A stretch of DNA of 64,000 bases, from assembly GCF_021646685.1 (NCBI RefSeq), contig NZ_JAKJHW010000002.1:248001-312000 (forward strand), in the 5' to 3' direction. Positions 43,681 to 52,246 of this stretch are shown piece after piece. Position numbers and translations under genes: made by a program. Source of the DNA: Pseudalkalibacillus salsuginis. Its GTDB lineage: Bacteria; Bacillota; Bacilli; Bacillales; Fictibacillaceae. Position 1 is the first letter of the stretch; each line of letters starts with the position of its first letter. A model generated the notes under the pieces. That model saw nothing but the letters and a program-made list of their open reading frames with translations. It was not told the origin of the DNA and ran no database searches.

Positions 43681-43712
43681 ATGATAGAGTTAGATTGTTA
43701 AGCTAGTGTTGA
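43681..43712 (-). promoter_or_regulatory. PhoP-type box and -10 candidate upstream of phoX
   Basis: On the minus strand TCAACA, five bases, TTAACA (43696-43712) has the 11-bp phased PhoP repeat spacing. TATCAT (43681-43686) starts nine bases after it as a -10. This would give activation during phosphate starvation. Only two of the usual four repeats are clear. Confidence 0.45.
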
Positions 43713-43941
43713 GTAATTTTAAAAAGTTGAAAATTGAAGAATTGTGGTGCTTTTTTGCTGGTTCCATGCTGGATATGCTGTTTTTTGCATTAAATACAAG
43801 AATCAAAAACTATAATTCAGAGGATTTTCGGACAAAAATCCATCAGGTAATGTTTAGAACGTAAAAAAATACTAAAGAAAACTTTACTAGTATTACGAAG
43901 GATGAAAGTGACGACGATGCAACTACCCTCTCAGGTTGATG

Positions 43942-44125
43942 TGTTCATTTCTCCGATTAATCTGTTCACTTCCATGACTAATCTGTTCACTTCTACTATT
44001 AATCTGTTCACTTCCATGATTAATCTGTTCACTTCTACGATTAATCTGTTCACTTCTACGATTAATCTGTTCACTTCCATGATTAATCTGTTCACTTCTA
44101 CGATTAATCTGTTCACTTCTTCTGT
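43942..44125. repeat. Periodic array 3: nine 21-bp ATTAATCTGTTCACTTC units
   Basis: TGTTCACT (first copy TGTTCATT) recurs at 43942, 43963, 43984, 44005, 44026, 44047, 44068, 44089 and 44110, exactly 21 bp apart. Units are ATTAATCTGTTCACTTCYAYK, with two alternating endings (TCTACG and TCCATG). It lies at the 3' end of the DHA2 MFS gene, abutting the hairpin at 44134-44170. Frames crossing it translate to seven-residue repeats, but this is a by-product of the 21-bp unit. Confidence 0.9.
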
Positions 44126-44133
44126 TTCATATG

Positions 44134-44170
44134 AAAGACCACCTTCACACGAATGAAGATGGTCTTTTTT
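44134..44170. terminator. Hairpin overlapping the 3' end of the DHA2 MFS gene
   Basis: AAAGACCACCTTCA pairs with TGAAGATGGTCTTT; the T-run is on the plus side, and the minus side has only TTTCA. It overlaps the MFS stop codon at 44145. Confidence 0.6.
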
Positions 44171-45608
44171 CCTCTTTATTTTCTTCTGTTTTAAAGTCGG
44201 GAGAGATCCCTTTCCGGACGAACAATGCAACTACGAACGTCCCGATGCAAAGAGTAAGCGCGAACCAATAAGCATGGTGGACCCCGGCTGTCATCGCCTT
44301 ATCCAATAGTTCAGGCGTTATTTGGCCGGTCTGTCGTTCCAGATAACTTGTTTGACCTTGACTCATGATACTGACAAAAACAGCTACCCCCAATGCCCCG
44401 CCGATCGGTTGCAGTGTATTCGCAATTGCGGTCCCATGCGGATAAAGATGCTTTGGCAATTCATTCAGCGCATTCGTCTGTGATGGCATCAGAATCGCTG
44501 AAATGGAGAGCATCAACACGATATAGGCAAGGATGAATGACCAGATCGGAATACCAGGACTGATGTTGCTGAAGAAGATCATCACGCCTACTAATACGAT
44601 CGTTCCCGGAATGATCAGCTTCCTTGGACCGAACTTATCGAATAAGGTCCCCATGACCGGAGACATCAACCCATTGAGTAAAGCTCCTGGCAGGAGTAAT
44701 AAGCCTGCAATCTTAGCTGAATATCCGAGTGGTCCTTGCAAATACATCGGCATGACAATTTCAGAGGCGAACATCGCCATGATCACGACAACGAATATCG
44801 TGACACCCAGCGCATAATTTTTATAAGCGAAGACCCGGACATCCAGCAATGGCTCGTCGATTTTCAATTGCCGTAAAACGAAGAAAAGCAGACTGATAAG
44901 GCTGATCGCAATGATCAAAAGGATCTTAACCGAAGCAAAACCTTCCCCGCTTTCTCCTGCGCTGCTGAAGCCATAGACGATCCCACCAATCCCGATCGTC
45001 GAAAGGATGATGGACAGGACATCTGCTTTAGGACGCGTAATTTCCCCGACATTTTCCAGGTATTTGAATGCGAAAAGAATCGAAAACAGTGCGAACGGGA
45101 TGACAGAAATGAACAACCAGCGCCAGCCTAAAAAGTCGACGATTACACCTGAAAGCGTCGGTCCGATTGCCGGCGCAAACATGATGACGAGGCCGAATGT
45201 GCCCATGATCTTGCCCCGTACCTCAGGCGGATAGAGCAACAGCAACGCATTCATGATGACTGGGATCAATAACCCCGTTCCGACTGCCTGGACCATCCGC
45301 CCCGTCAACAGCATCGGAAAATTCAAGGCGCATGCAGCTATGATCGTCCCCGCTAAAAAGATCGACATCACACCAATGAACATCTGCCGCGTCGTAAACC
45401 ATTGGATCAGCAACGCAGAAATCGGCATCAAGACACCCATCACGAGCATGAATCCCGTCGCCATCCATTGGACGGTCGGCGCTTCGATCTCAAATACATG
45501 CATTAGCTCGGTCAATGCAATATTGAGAAGCGTCTCGTTCAAAACAGCAAAAAAAGCACCAATCATGAAGGTGATAAGAATGATTTTCGTATTAATTTTC
45601 GGTTCCAC
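44145..45608 (-). CDS. DHA2-family MFS multidrug transporter (EmrB/QacA/LmrB type)
   Basis: About 487 aa with 14 helices. Motifs of the DHA2 family are present: LNETLLNIAL (motif D1-like), GRMVQAVGTGLLIPV, and motif C APAIGPTLSGVIVD typical of antiporters. It would export drugs in exchange for protons, like B. subtilis LmrB/YhcA. GGGGGA precedes a GTG at 45608; the frame continues to 45626. A repeat array abuts each end of the gene. Confidence 0.87.
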   Translation of the reverse strand: MEPKINTKIILITFMIGAFFAVLNETLLNIALTELMHVFEIEAPTVQWMATGFMLVMGVLMPISALLIQWFTTRQMFIGVMSIFLAGTIIAACALNFPMLLTGRMVQAVGTGLLIPVIMNALLLLYPPEVRGKIMGTFGLVIMFAPAIGPTLSGVIVDFLGWRWLFISVIPFALFSILFAFKYLENVGEITRPKADVLSIILSTIGIGGIVYGFSSAGESGEGFASVKILLIIAISLISLLFFVLRQLKIDEPLLDVRVFAYKNYALGVTIFVVVIMAMFASEIVMPMYLQGPLGYSAKIAGLLLLPGALLNGLMSPVMGTLFDKFGPRKLIIPGTIVLVGVMIFFSNISPGIPIWSFILAYIVLMLSISAILMPSQTNALNELPKHLYPHGTAIANTLQPIGGALGVAVFVSIMSQGQTSYLERQTGQITPELLDKAMTAGVHHAYWFALTLCIGTFVVALFVRKGISPDFKTEENKEEKRPSSFV

Positions 45609-45690
45609 GATATCCCCCAACCTCATTAGCAGAATTTAACACTTTTCCATAATCCACTATTTCTATAACAATTTCAAGCTTTTCTGTTTT

Positions 45691-45812
45691 ATAAATCACC
45701 GATAAAATCCAGATTTGCACCGATATATCTTAAGTTTGCTACGATTTATTCCGGAATTGCACCGAAATAAATCCACATTACACCGTTAAATTTTGAGTTT
45801 GCTGCGAATAAA
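45691..45812. repeat. Periodic array 4: TGCACCGA units, exact 21-bp spacing
   Basis: CACC- or CTRC-type words align at 45697, 45718, 45739, 45760, 45781 and 45802, each 21 bp apart, in the frame TGCACCGATAWATC. Read on the minus strand the units start CGGTGCAATT, a word shared with array 1. The array abuts the T-run of the hom terminator. Confidence 0.75.
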
Positions 45813-45845
45813 AAACAGCCCGACCATCCGAAGATGTGGACTGTT
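45810..45845 (-). terminator. Terminator of hom
   Basis: On the minus strand AACAGTCC-ACATC / GATGG-TCGGGCTGTT stem with TTCG loop and six T. Confidence 0.8.
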
Positions 45846-45851
45846 CCTTGT

Positions 45852-47087
45852 TTAAGCTGATACGAAGGCTTTTTTGGCTGGTTGTGCAGGTGTACCTGTG
45901 AAAGGGTACACGGTGAGTGCATTGTCCTTCGCCTTCAGTTTTTTGATTTCTCGGCCTGTCGTCTTGACAAGCCTTCCGGTAATGAGTTCATTTTGATCCT
46001 TAATTGATTCCTCAAAAAGGATCACTCCATCAAGCTGATCATTGGAATTTCCGATCACGAACCACGTCTGTAGCTGGTCATCTATATCATTCAGGAGCTT
46101 CACGTCTTTTTTAACATGGGCATGATGGACGGAGTTGAAAACATTTACGAGATCCTCGATGATTGCGCTGGCTGTTGGGAGCTTGCCTGCCCCAGGTCCC
46201 TGAAGCTTCAACTGTCCGACAAGATCTCCTGTAATGACAACGGCGTTATCAACACCTTCCACAGAATACAATGGATGTTCTTCTGAGACTACTTTGGGTT
46301 CTACATCAATTTTCAAAGCACCATCTTTATAAAGAAGTGAGGCAACATGCTTCAACCTGAAACCGAACGATTCAGCAAGCCTGATATGATTCAATGAGAT
46401 ATCCCGGACCCCTTTCCGTTCGATCCATTTCCATTCTGGCCGTTGTCCGAACAACAATTCTGTAAGTATGACGATTTTATAAAAGGCATCATAGCCATCT
46501 ACATCATTAGATGGGTCCGCTTCAGCATATCCTTTAGCCTGTGCGGATTGCAAAGCATCAATGAAAGCAGTCCGCTTATTCCGTATTTCACTTAAAATGT
46601 AGTTGGAGGTTCCATTCAAAATCGCTTCGATCTTCACGACGGAATTCACCTGAAGCAATTGGTGCAGCGTCCCGATGACCGGTACCCCGCCAGCAACAGA
46701 TGCTTCATAGGAAATCTCGACGTTCTTTTCTTGCGCTTTCTGCTTCAATTCCCTTCCTTTATGCGCAAACAGTTCTTTATTCGCAGTTATGATATGGCAG
46801 CCTTTATCGATGGCTTTTGTTAAGTATGTGTACCCTGGTTCGATTCCGACGATCGCTTCGATGACGACATCAAGGTCAGGTATCGAAAGGATCTCATCAA
46901 AATGGGACGTGACGAGTATATCCGGAGAAATACCCCTTTCCTTAGTGATGTCATTGACCAGAATCCCTGCAATCTCGACATTTTTTCCAAGAAGTGACTT
47001 TAACCGCTCTTGATAATTTTGGATGATTTCATAGACACCGCTGCCGACCGTTCCGAAACCGAGTAAACCGACTTTTACAGTTGCCAC
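45852..47087 (-). CDS. hom: Homoserine dehydrogenase
   Basis: A 411-aa protein. The N-terminal Rossmann motif GLLGFGTVGSGVYE and the catalytic-domain stretch ADPSNDVDGYDAFYKIVILT are typical. It reduces aspartate semialdehyde to homoserine, feeding methionine and threonine synthesis. The C-terminal part (about residues 345-411) is an ACT-like extension. GTG start after CAGGAGGG. A SAM riboswitch lies in the 370-bp gap upstream, so this copy appears dedicated to methionine. It is the third gene after metX and metY. Confidence 0.93.
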   Translation of the reverse strand: MATVKVGLLGFGTVGSGVYEIIQNYQERLKSLLGKNVEIAGILVNDITKERGISPDILVTSHFDEILSIPDLDVVIEAIVGIEPGYTYLTKAIDKGCHIITANKELFAHKGRELKQKAQEKNVEISYEASVAGGVPVIGTLHQLLQVNSVVKIEAILNGTSNYILSEIRNKRTAFIDALQSAQAKGYAEADPSNDVDGYDAFYKIVILTELLFGQRPEWKWIERKGVRDISLNHIRLAESFGFRLKHVASLLYKDGALKIDVEPKVVSEEHPLYSVEGVDNAVVITGDLVGQLKLQGPGAGKLPTASAIIEDLVNVFNSVHHAHVKKDVKLLNDIDDQLQTWFVIGNSNDQLDGVILFEESIKDQNELITGRLVKTTGREIKKLKAKDNALTVYPFTGTPAQPAKKAFVSA

Positions 47088-47278
47088 GCTTTTCCCTCCT
47101 GTTTAACACCTGATTTCAATTGCTCGTATTGCGTCAATTTACGTCGCAAAAATCTTACTGCTGATCTTCGTTAAGACGAAAATCCGATCATTTTTTTGGA
47201 CACCGTTAACGACTGCATATATTCCCTTTTTCCCATATCCGCTTCTCCCAGCCTCTTGCTTTTTTATATAAAGTCCGA

Positions 47279-47308
47279 CGAAAATAGCCCCCTTCAATAA
47301 GAAGAGGG
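47279..47308 (-). terminator. Terminator controlled by the SAM riboswitch upstream of hom
   Basis: GCCCTCTTC / GAAGGGGGC stem with TTATT loop, followed by TATTTTC. The same left arm can pair instead with upstream GAAGGGC, giving an alternative structure. Confidence 0.7.
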
Positions 47309-47321
47309 CCAGCAACAGCCC

Positions 47322-47435
47322 TTCTTATCTATCAGGAATGTTCTCCTGCTGGAATTGGCACCTTTCCAAGTTCCTTACATACTTGATGGTTGCCGGGTTT
47401 CATCAGGCCAGCCCCTCCACCACTCTGGATAAGAA
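47322..47435 (-). ncRNA. SAM riboswitch (S-box) upstream of hom
   Basis: On the minus strand CTTATCCAGAGTGGTGGAGG opens the aptamer, followed by CTGGCC, GATGAAACCCGGCAACC, AAGGTGCCAATTCC and the closing GATAAGAA. These are the S-box conserved elements. It lies between metY and hom, so hom has its own SAM control. Confidence 0.95.
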
Positions 47436-47459
47436 ATCATCTATTCATATTTTTACGAG

Positions 47460-48776
47460 TTAGTTTACTTGTTCAACCTTCGATATCAAACCTGTAGCCG
47501 TTTCAATCGCTTGTTCCAAGTCTTCGATAAGATCCTCGACGTTCTCGATTCCGACTGACAACCGGATCAAGTCTTCTGTGACGCCTGTGGAAGGCAGCTC
47601 TTCCGGCCTCAACTGCTGATGGGTCGTACTTGCCGGGTGGATGATCAAGCTCTTCGCATCCCCGACGTTCGCGAGGTGTGACCATAATCCAACATTATTG
47701 ATCACTGCAGCACCTGCATCCCTTCCGCCCTTGATTCCGAAAACGACAACCGATCCTGCGCCTTTTGGTAAGTATTTATTCGCAAGTTGTTTTGATGGAT
47801 GGTTTTCTTGCTCAGGATAGAGCACCCAATCCACACCAGGATGTTCCTCAAGATATTCAACAATTTTCCTGGCGTTGGCCACATGCTCCTTCACCCGGAC
47901 GTGCAGCGTTTCCAATCCTAACGCAAGCTGGAAAGCATTATAGGGACTTAACGCAGCGCCTGTATCACGTAATACCTGGACGCGGGCTTTCACGATAAAT
48001 GCCGCTTCCGGCAGTGCCTCAGCGTACACGATTCCGTTGTAGCTGTGGTCCGGTTCTGTAAATCCAGGGAATTTCGGTGAATTCCAATCGAACTTACCTG
48101 CATCGACGATGATTCCTCCCATCGTCGTACCGTTTCCACCGAGCCATTTAGTAGCCGAATGGACAACGATATCAGCCCCATGTTCAATCGGTCTTAACAG
48201 ATAAGGTGTCGCTAGCGTGTTGTCGACGATCAGCGGTATTCCTGCTTCATGGGCGATTGATGCCACCGCTTCAATATCAAGGACATTCAATCCTGGATTT
48301 CCGATTGTCTCAGCAAAAATCGCTTTCGTTTTCGGCGTGATCGCACGGCGGAAATTTTCAGGGTCCTTTGATTCGACGAAATGAGTCTTGATTCCATGCT
48401 TCGGAAGTGTGGTTGAAAATAAATTGTAAGTGCCGCCGTATAAAGTCGAAGCGGAGACAATTTCATCACCTGACTCGGCTACATTGAAGATCGCAGCGGA
48501 TATTGCTGCCATTCCACTTGAGAATGCTAAACCGGCAAGCCCTCCTTCAAGCTCAGTCACCCGTTCCTCTACGACATTGACCGTCGGGTTGCCGATACGC
48601 GTATAGATGTAGCCTTCTTCCTTCAGGCCAAAGAGGTCTGCAGCATGATCCGTGTTATTAAACTTGTATGCATTCGATTGATAGATCGGAAGTGCTCTCG
48701 CTCCCGTTACAGGATCTGGTTCAAGCCCACCATGGATACCTACTGTTTCAAATCGATACTGTTTTTTTTCACTCAT
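47460..48776 (-). CDS. metY: O-acetylhomoserine sulfhydrylase (MetY type)
   Basis: About 438 aa, a PLP enzyme of the Cys/Met metabolism family. The PLP lysine is in [10 protein letters not shown] (about residue 210). Length (430-440 aa, not about 380) and [15 protein letters not shown] indicate the sulfhydrylase MetY, not cystathionine synthase. It joins O-acetylhomoserine to sulfide, giving homocysteine directly. It follows metX by about 45 bp. ATG at 48776 with GAGGAGTGA upstream. Confidence 0.9.
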   Translation of the reverse strand: MSEKKQYRFETVGIHGGLEPDPVTGARALPIYQSNAYKFNNTDHAADLFGLKEEGYIYTRIGNPTVNVVEERVTELEGGLAGLAFSSGMAAISAAIFNVAESGDEIVSASTLYGGTYNLFSTTLPKHGIKTHFVESKDPENFRRAITPKTKAIFAETIGNPGLNVLDIEAVASIAHEAGIPLIVDNTLATPYLLRPIEHGADIVVHSATKWLGGNGTTMGGIIVDAGKFDWNSPKFPGFTEPDHSYNGIVYAEALPEAAFIVKARVQVLRDTGAALSPYNAFQLALGLETLHVRVKEHVANARKIVEYLEEHPGVDWVLYPEQENHPSKQLANKYLPKGAGSVVVFGIKGGRDAGAAVINNVGLWSHLANVGDAKSLIIHPASTTHQQLRPEELPSTGVTEDLIRLSVGIENVEDLIEDLEQAIETATGLISKVEQVN

Positions 48777-48821
48777 GTCAATCACTCCTCATTTTTAATA
48801 ATTTTTGATTCATTAAATCCT

Positions 48822-49904
48822 TTAAGCTTCCAATCTCGTCTCTTCTGCTTCAAGTTCTGCTAATCGATCTTGAACAAAATGCCCCCATTTCTCGAACTCA
48901 ACCAGGAATCCATCATGTCCGAATTTGGAATCAACTTCATAAAATTGGGCAGTGCCACCGAGCTGTTGGATACTGTTCACGAATTCACGTGATTTTTCAG
49001 GAGGGTAAAGCAGATCCTTTGTAAAACTGATCGCAAATACAGGAACTTGCAGATGCTCGATCGCATGGTCAAGCCCTCCTCGGTCACGTCCAAGATCATG
49101 ACTGTTCATCACCTCAAGCAGCCTAAGATAACTGTTGGCATCAAAGCGCTCAGTCAGCTTTTGGCCTTGGTAGGATAAGTATGATTCAATATCGTAATTC
49201 GGAAGTCCCTCCGATATGATATGGTTCCGCTCAAAGCGTTCTTCAAACAGGACATCTGAACGGTAAGTGATCATCCCGATCATCCGCGCAAGGCTCAGTC
49301 CCTGTTTCGGAAGCTTTCCTTCACGCCAGGCAGGATCTTGTTGGATCGCAAGGCTTGATATATGGTTGAATGCAATCGCATAATCGCTGAACTGAGGCGT
49401 GACAGCTACCGGGAAAATACTGTCAACGAAATCCGGATACATGATTCCCCATTCGAGGACCTGCATCCCACCGAGTGATCCCCCGATTACCGCTCTTAAA
49501 TGATTGATGTTGAGGATATTCAGTGCTACGAACTGAACTTCTACCAGGTCACGGACTGTCAGGCACGGGAAATCCGTTCGATAAGGTTCACCTGTTTCTG
49601 GATTGATTGATGCCGGACCTGTTGAACCGTTACAGCCTCCAAGTACATTGAAGGTGATGACTTGATAACGTTTCGTATCGATATATCCGCCTTCCTTGAT
49701 TAATCCCCGCCACCATCCGGGTTCATCCGGGGTGCCGACTGTATCTTGATTCCCTGTCAACGCATGACAGACAAGAATTGCGGGTGCATTCCGAGGTCCG
49801 CATCTTTCATATGCGAGTTCGACTTCATCAAGTTTTTTCCCTGATTCCAGTATGAAGTTCGGAATTTGAACCGTTCCTTTCTTATAAAAATTGGGACTCC
49901 TCAC
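48822..49904 (-). CDS. metX: Homoserine O-acetyltransferase
   Basis: About 360 aa, alpha/beta-hydrolase fold. Catalytic Ser143 is in GGSLGGMQ, and Asp (SFTKDLLYPP) and His (KFGHDGFLVE) complete the triad. VCHALTGNQD and NVLGGCNGSTGP are MetX hallmarks. It acetylates homoserine with acetyl-CoA. The GTG at 49904 follows AAAGGAGG by seven bases; an in-frame TTG at 49931 lies upstream of that site and is unlikely. First gene behind the second SAM riboswitch. Confidence 0.92.
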   Translation of the reverse strand: MRSPNFYKKGTVQIPNFILESGKKLDEVELAYERCGPRNAPAILVCHALTGNQDTVGTPDEPGWWRGLIKEGGYIDTKRYQVITFNVLGGCNGSTGPASINPETGEPYRTDFPCLTVRDLVEVQFVALNILNINHLRAVIGGSLGGMQVLEWGIMYPDFVDSIFPVAVTPQFSDYAIAFNHISSLAIQQDPAWREGKLPKQGLSLARMIGMITYRSDVLFEERFERNHIISEGLPNYDIESYLSYQGQKLTERFDANSYLRLLEVMNSHDLGRDRGGLDHAIEHLQVPVFAISFTKDLLYPPEKSREFVNSIQQLGGTAQFYEVDSKFGHDGFLVEFEKWGHFVQDRLAELEAEETRLEA

Positions 49905-49954
49905 TGTCTGGCCTCCTTTGTTAGATTTCAATTCCGTTCGTTTTTCATGAAAAT

Positions 49955-49985
49955 CAAAAAGCCTCTCTGCAAAGACAGAGAGGCC
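49955..49985 (-). terminator. Terminator of the SAM riboswitch upstream of metX
   Basis: GCCTCTCTG / CAGAGAGGC stem followed by five T on the minus strand. Confidence 0.88.
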
Positions 49986-50005
49986 AAATTATCACACATT
50001 TGTCT

Positions 50006-50117
50006 CTCTCATCTTCCGAAACGCAGATACGCTTCGCAGGAATTAGCACCTTTCAAACCTAAGTTTGATGGTTGCCGGGCTTCATCGGGCCAGTCCCTCA
50101 GCCTCTCTTGATAAGAG
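50006..50117 (-). ncRNA. SAM riboswitch (S-box) upstream of metX
   Basis: On the minus strand CTCTTATCAAGAGAGGC and the closing GATGAGAG form P1; GAGGGACTGGCCC, GATGAAGCCCGGCAACC and GAAAGGTGCTAATTCC are the S-box core. A T-tailed hairpin follows, so SAM binding terminates metX transcription. Confidence 0.95.
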
Positions 50118-50153
50118 TTGAAATCAATTTAATTTTTAAATTATTTGATTCGA

Positions 50154-50182
50154 ATCTTAGCATGACGAAAAAAACGTGTCAA
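50154..50182 (-). promoter_or_regulatory. Promoter of the metX riboswitch transcript
   Basis: On the minus strand TTGACA, 17 bases, TAAGAT. It sits about 37 bp upstream of the aptamer. Confidence 0.8.
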
Positions 50183-50377
50183 CAGCTATTTTCAATTTTT
50201 CCATCGACTTTTTCCGACCTTTAACACTCGCCACTGTCCCGTTTTCTAGATAATTTTATCGGATTAAAAATAATTTTTGTTTTTTTAAGGTAATTGTGCA
50301 CCCTTAAGCTTTAAATTCATCCCTTTAGATTACCGTGCGCAAGCCTCCTCATTTACCTTAAATGTAGGTCGCCTGGT

Positions 50378-50410
50378 TCCCGCAGGAGTGTCGCGATTCG
50401 GTACATTTTA
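50378..50410 (+). repeat. Fragment of CCCGCARGAGTG-type interspersed repeat (copy 2)
   Basis: TTCCCGCAGGAGTG with GCGATTCGGTACATTTTAAAA, similar to the reverse strand of 18481-18514. It lies at the 3' end of the SgrR-like gene. Confidence 0.4.
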
Positions 50411-50422
50411 AAAGTTGAAAAA

Positions 50423-52147
50423 TCACTGGATCCATAATTTCCGTAGATCCACATTTCCGAATGAAACAAACTGGATATCCTGGATCATCGGATGGAAGGC
50501 CCGTTTTTTCACCGGATGGTTCATATAAAGGAACAGATTGTTTTCTTTGATATGATCTTCGATTTGATCAATCCATGCTTGACGTCCCTCAGCTGTCTCT
50601 TCCTTTTTAAAACAATCGAGCCAGCCATCGATCTTCTCCAAATGCTTTTTCCCTAATAACCGGCGGAACAACAGAGCGTCGTTTTTAAAAGCCCCAAAAA
50701 AGGAAAGGTGGTGATCATGGGATGCAACCTCCCCCATTAGCAGAAGATCGCCATTCTGATCTAGCTCAGGTGAGTAAAAATCACTGATTCGAAAAGGAAC
50801 ATGATGGATGTTCACACCATATCGGGCAGCCTTTTCAATTAACCATTGCGCCTCTTCTGCAGCCCGCAAATAATCTAGAGAATAGAGAGCCAATTCTTCC
50901 CCTTCATATCCAGATTCCTCAAGCAACCGAGGAATTTCAGAAGTCTCTCGTTGCCGGGATTCGGATTTCCAATGAAAATAGCTGGATGCCTCGATCGGCT
51001 CGGGTCTTCCAACATCGATGTACATCTGTTTCACATCCAAGAGATGATACATCGCCTCCCGAAACGAAGGATGATGAACAATAGATGTTCGTTTGAAGTT
51101 GAAAGCCAGGAATCGGAATCCGACTTCAACCTCCTCTTTTTCAAGATATTCTTGACTTTCCTGGACTCCTTCGATATGGAAGCTAATCTGTCGGGCAGCT
51201 GCATACGGTACATTCCAGAATTCCACTTCATCCAAAAGCGGCCGCTCCAAAAAATAGTGATCGAACGCTTCCAGGGCAAATTTCTTTTCTGATCGCTCCT
51301 TCAGCCTGAATGGACCTGTCCCGATCCATTCCGAGTCATCAAATTCCACATCACTCGGTAAGATTGCTAGATTGTGGGTCGATAGGTACCGTGCAAAAAA
51401 CGGATTCGGTCTCGACAATCGGAACGTAACGATGAATGGAGACGGACACTCGATGTTTTCGATTTCTTCGATCATCCAATAATAAGGGGACCCCCGCTCG
51501 ATCCTATTGAATGTATACAAGACATCTTCACTCTTCAGGATCTTCTGATGGTGGAACCGGACTCCTTTTCTTAGATAAAAACTCCATTTTCTATGATTGT
51601 CAGCCACAACCCAATGATGAGCAAGGTGGGGTTTGATCGTGTCACTTTCAAAATCATAGGTTACAAGACTATCACCTAACTGCTGGATCAGATAACTTTC
51701 AAAAGTGATGGATGCTTTGGCTGGATCGAGGCTCGTAAGCTCGTTTCTGAAAATAGAGCGTAAGACATCCTTCGATTGACTTTTAGACTGCAGTCCGAAA
51801 AGCGCCAATATTTCTTCAGAAATATTGGCTACCCACGACTTCGGGATCGGAAGCTGTAAAAGGTGAATCAAATCGTCCATCCGTTCTTGATCAACACATT
51901 TTTTGACAGCTGCTTCGATTTCCTCCTGAAAGGGTAGGAAAAACCGAACCGCAGAAGCATTACCTCTTCCCCTGCCAGGTTCATAAGCCAACAGCTTTTC
52001 AGCTTCGAATTTTTTCATTTTCCTTTTCACATTTTTCTGTGTACAGAACCATATCTGTTCAAGCTCGCTCAGCTTGAATGTTGAACACCGTTCTTTTTCC
52101 CTGGGATAAAGGAACGCTCGCAGTTCATAGTAGGAAAGGTCTTTCAT
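50423..52147 (-). CDS. SgrR-family regulator with solute-binding domain
   Basis: About 574 aa. The N-terminal 110 residues are a DNA-binding SgrR_N domain (TFKLSELEQIWFCTQKNVKR then GRGRGNASAVRF). Residues about 165-500 resemble extracellular solute-binding proteins of family 5 (LTSLDPAK, KWSFYLRKGVRFH, LKSEDVLYTFNRI). The protein probably senses a small molecule and controls the divergent MFS gene. The ATG at 52147 follows AGGAGGT by seven bases. In Bacillus such pairs are common; the ligand is unknown. Confidence 0.87.
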   Translation of the reverse strand: MKDLSYYELRAFLYPREKERCSTFKLSELEQIWFCTQKNVKRKMKKFEAEKLLAYEPGRGRGNASAVRFFLPFQEEIEAAVKKCVDQERMDDLIHLLQLPIPKSWVANISEEILALFGLQSKSQSKDVLRSIFRNELTSLDPAKASITFESYLIQQLGDSLVTYDFESDTIKPHLAHHWVVADNHRKWSFYLRKGVRFHHQKILKSEDVLYTFNRIERGSPYYWMIEEIENIECPSPFIVTFRLSRPNPFFARYLSTHNLAILPSDVEFDDSEWIGTGPFRLKERSEKKFALEAFDHYFLERPLLDEVEFWNVPYAAARQISFHIEGVQESQEYLEKEEVEVGFRFLAFNFKRTSIVHHPSFREAMYHLLDVKQMYIDVGRPEPIEASSYFHWKSESRQRETSEIPRLLEESGYEGEELALYSLDYLRAAEEAQWLIEKAARYGVNIHHVPFRISDFYSPELDQNGDLLLMGEVASHDHHLSFFGAFKNDALLFRRLLGKKHLEKIDGWLDCFKKEETAEGRQAWIDQIEDHIKENNLFLYMNHPVKKRAFHPMIQDIQFVSFGNVDLRKLWIQ

Positions 52148-52158
52148 CTCACTCACCT

Positions 52159-52211
52159 CCTAAAAAGGGGACATAATTAATAGCATTATACCCTTTTTAT
52201 CCCCTTTTAGG
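52159..52211. promoter_or_regulatory. Large dyad in the SgrR/MFS divergent promoter region
   Basis: CCTAAAAAGGGGA at the left and TCCCCTTTTAGG at the right form an almost perfect inverted repeat 53 bp across, with a TATAAT (minus strand) between. It overlaps the SgrR ribosome site and is a good operator candidate. Confidence 0.55.
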
Positions 52212-52246
52212 AATTGCAAAATGAGAGAAGGAAGGGTGAAAAAACT

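Noticed and set aside
43942-44125. CRISPR array
   Set aside because: Unit is only 21 bp with no unique spacers of 30 bp and no cas genes in the window.
43902-44230. Long frames on both strands across array 3
   Set aside because: The 21-bp unit is a multiple of three, so frames stay open without coding; no ribosome site or family.
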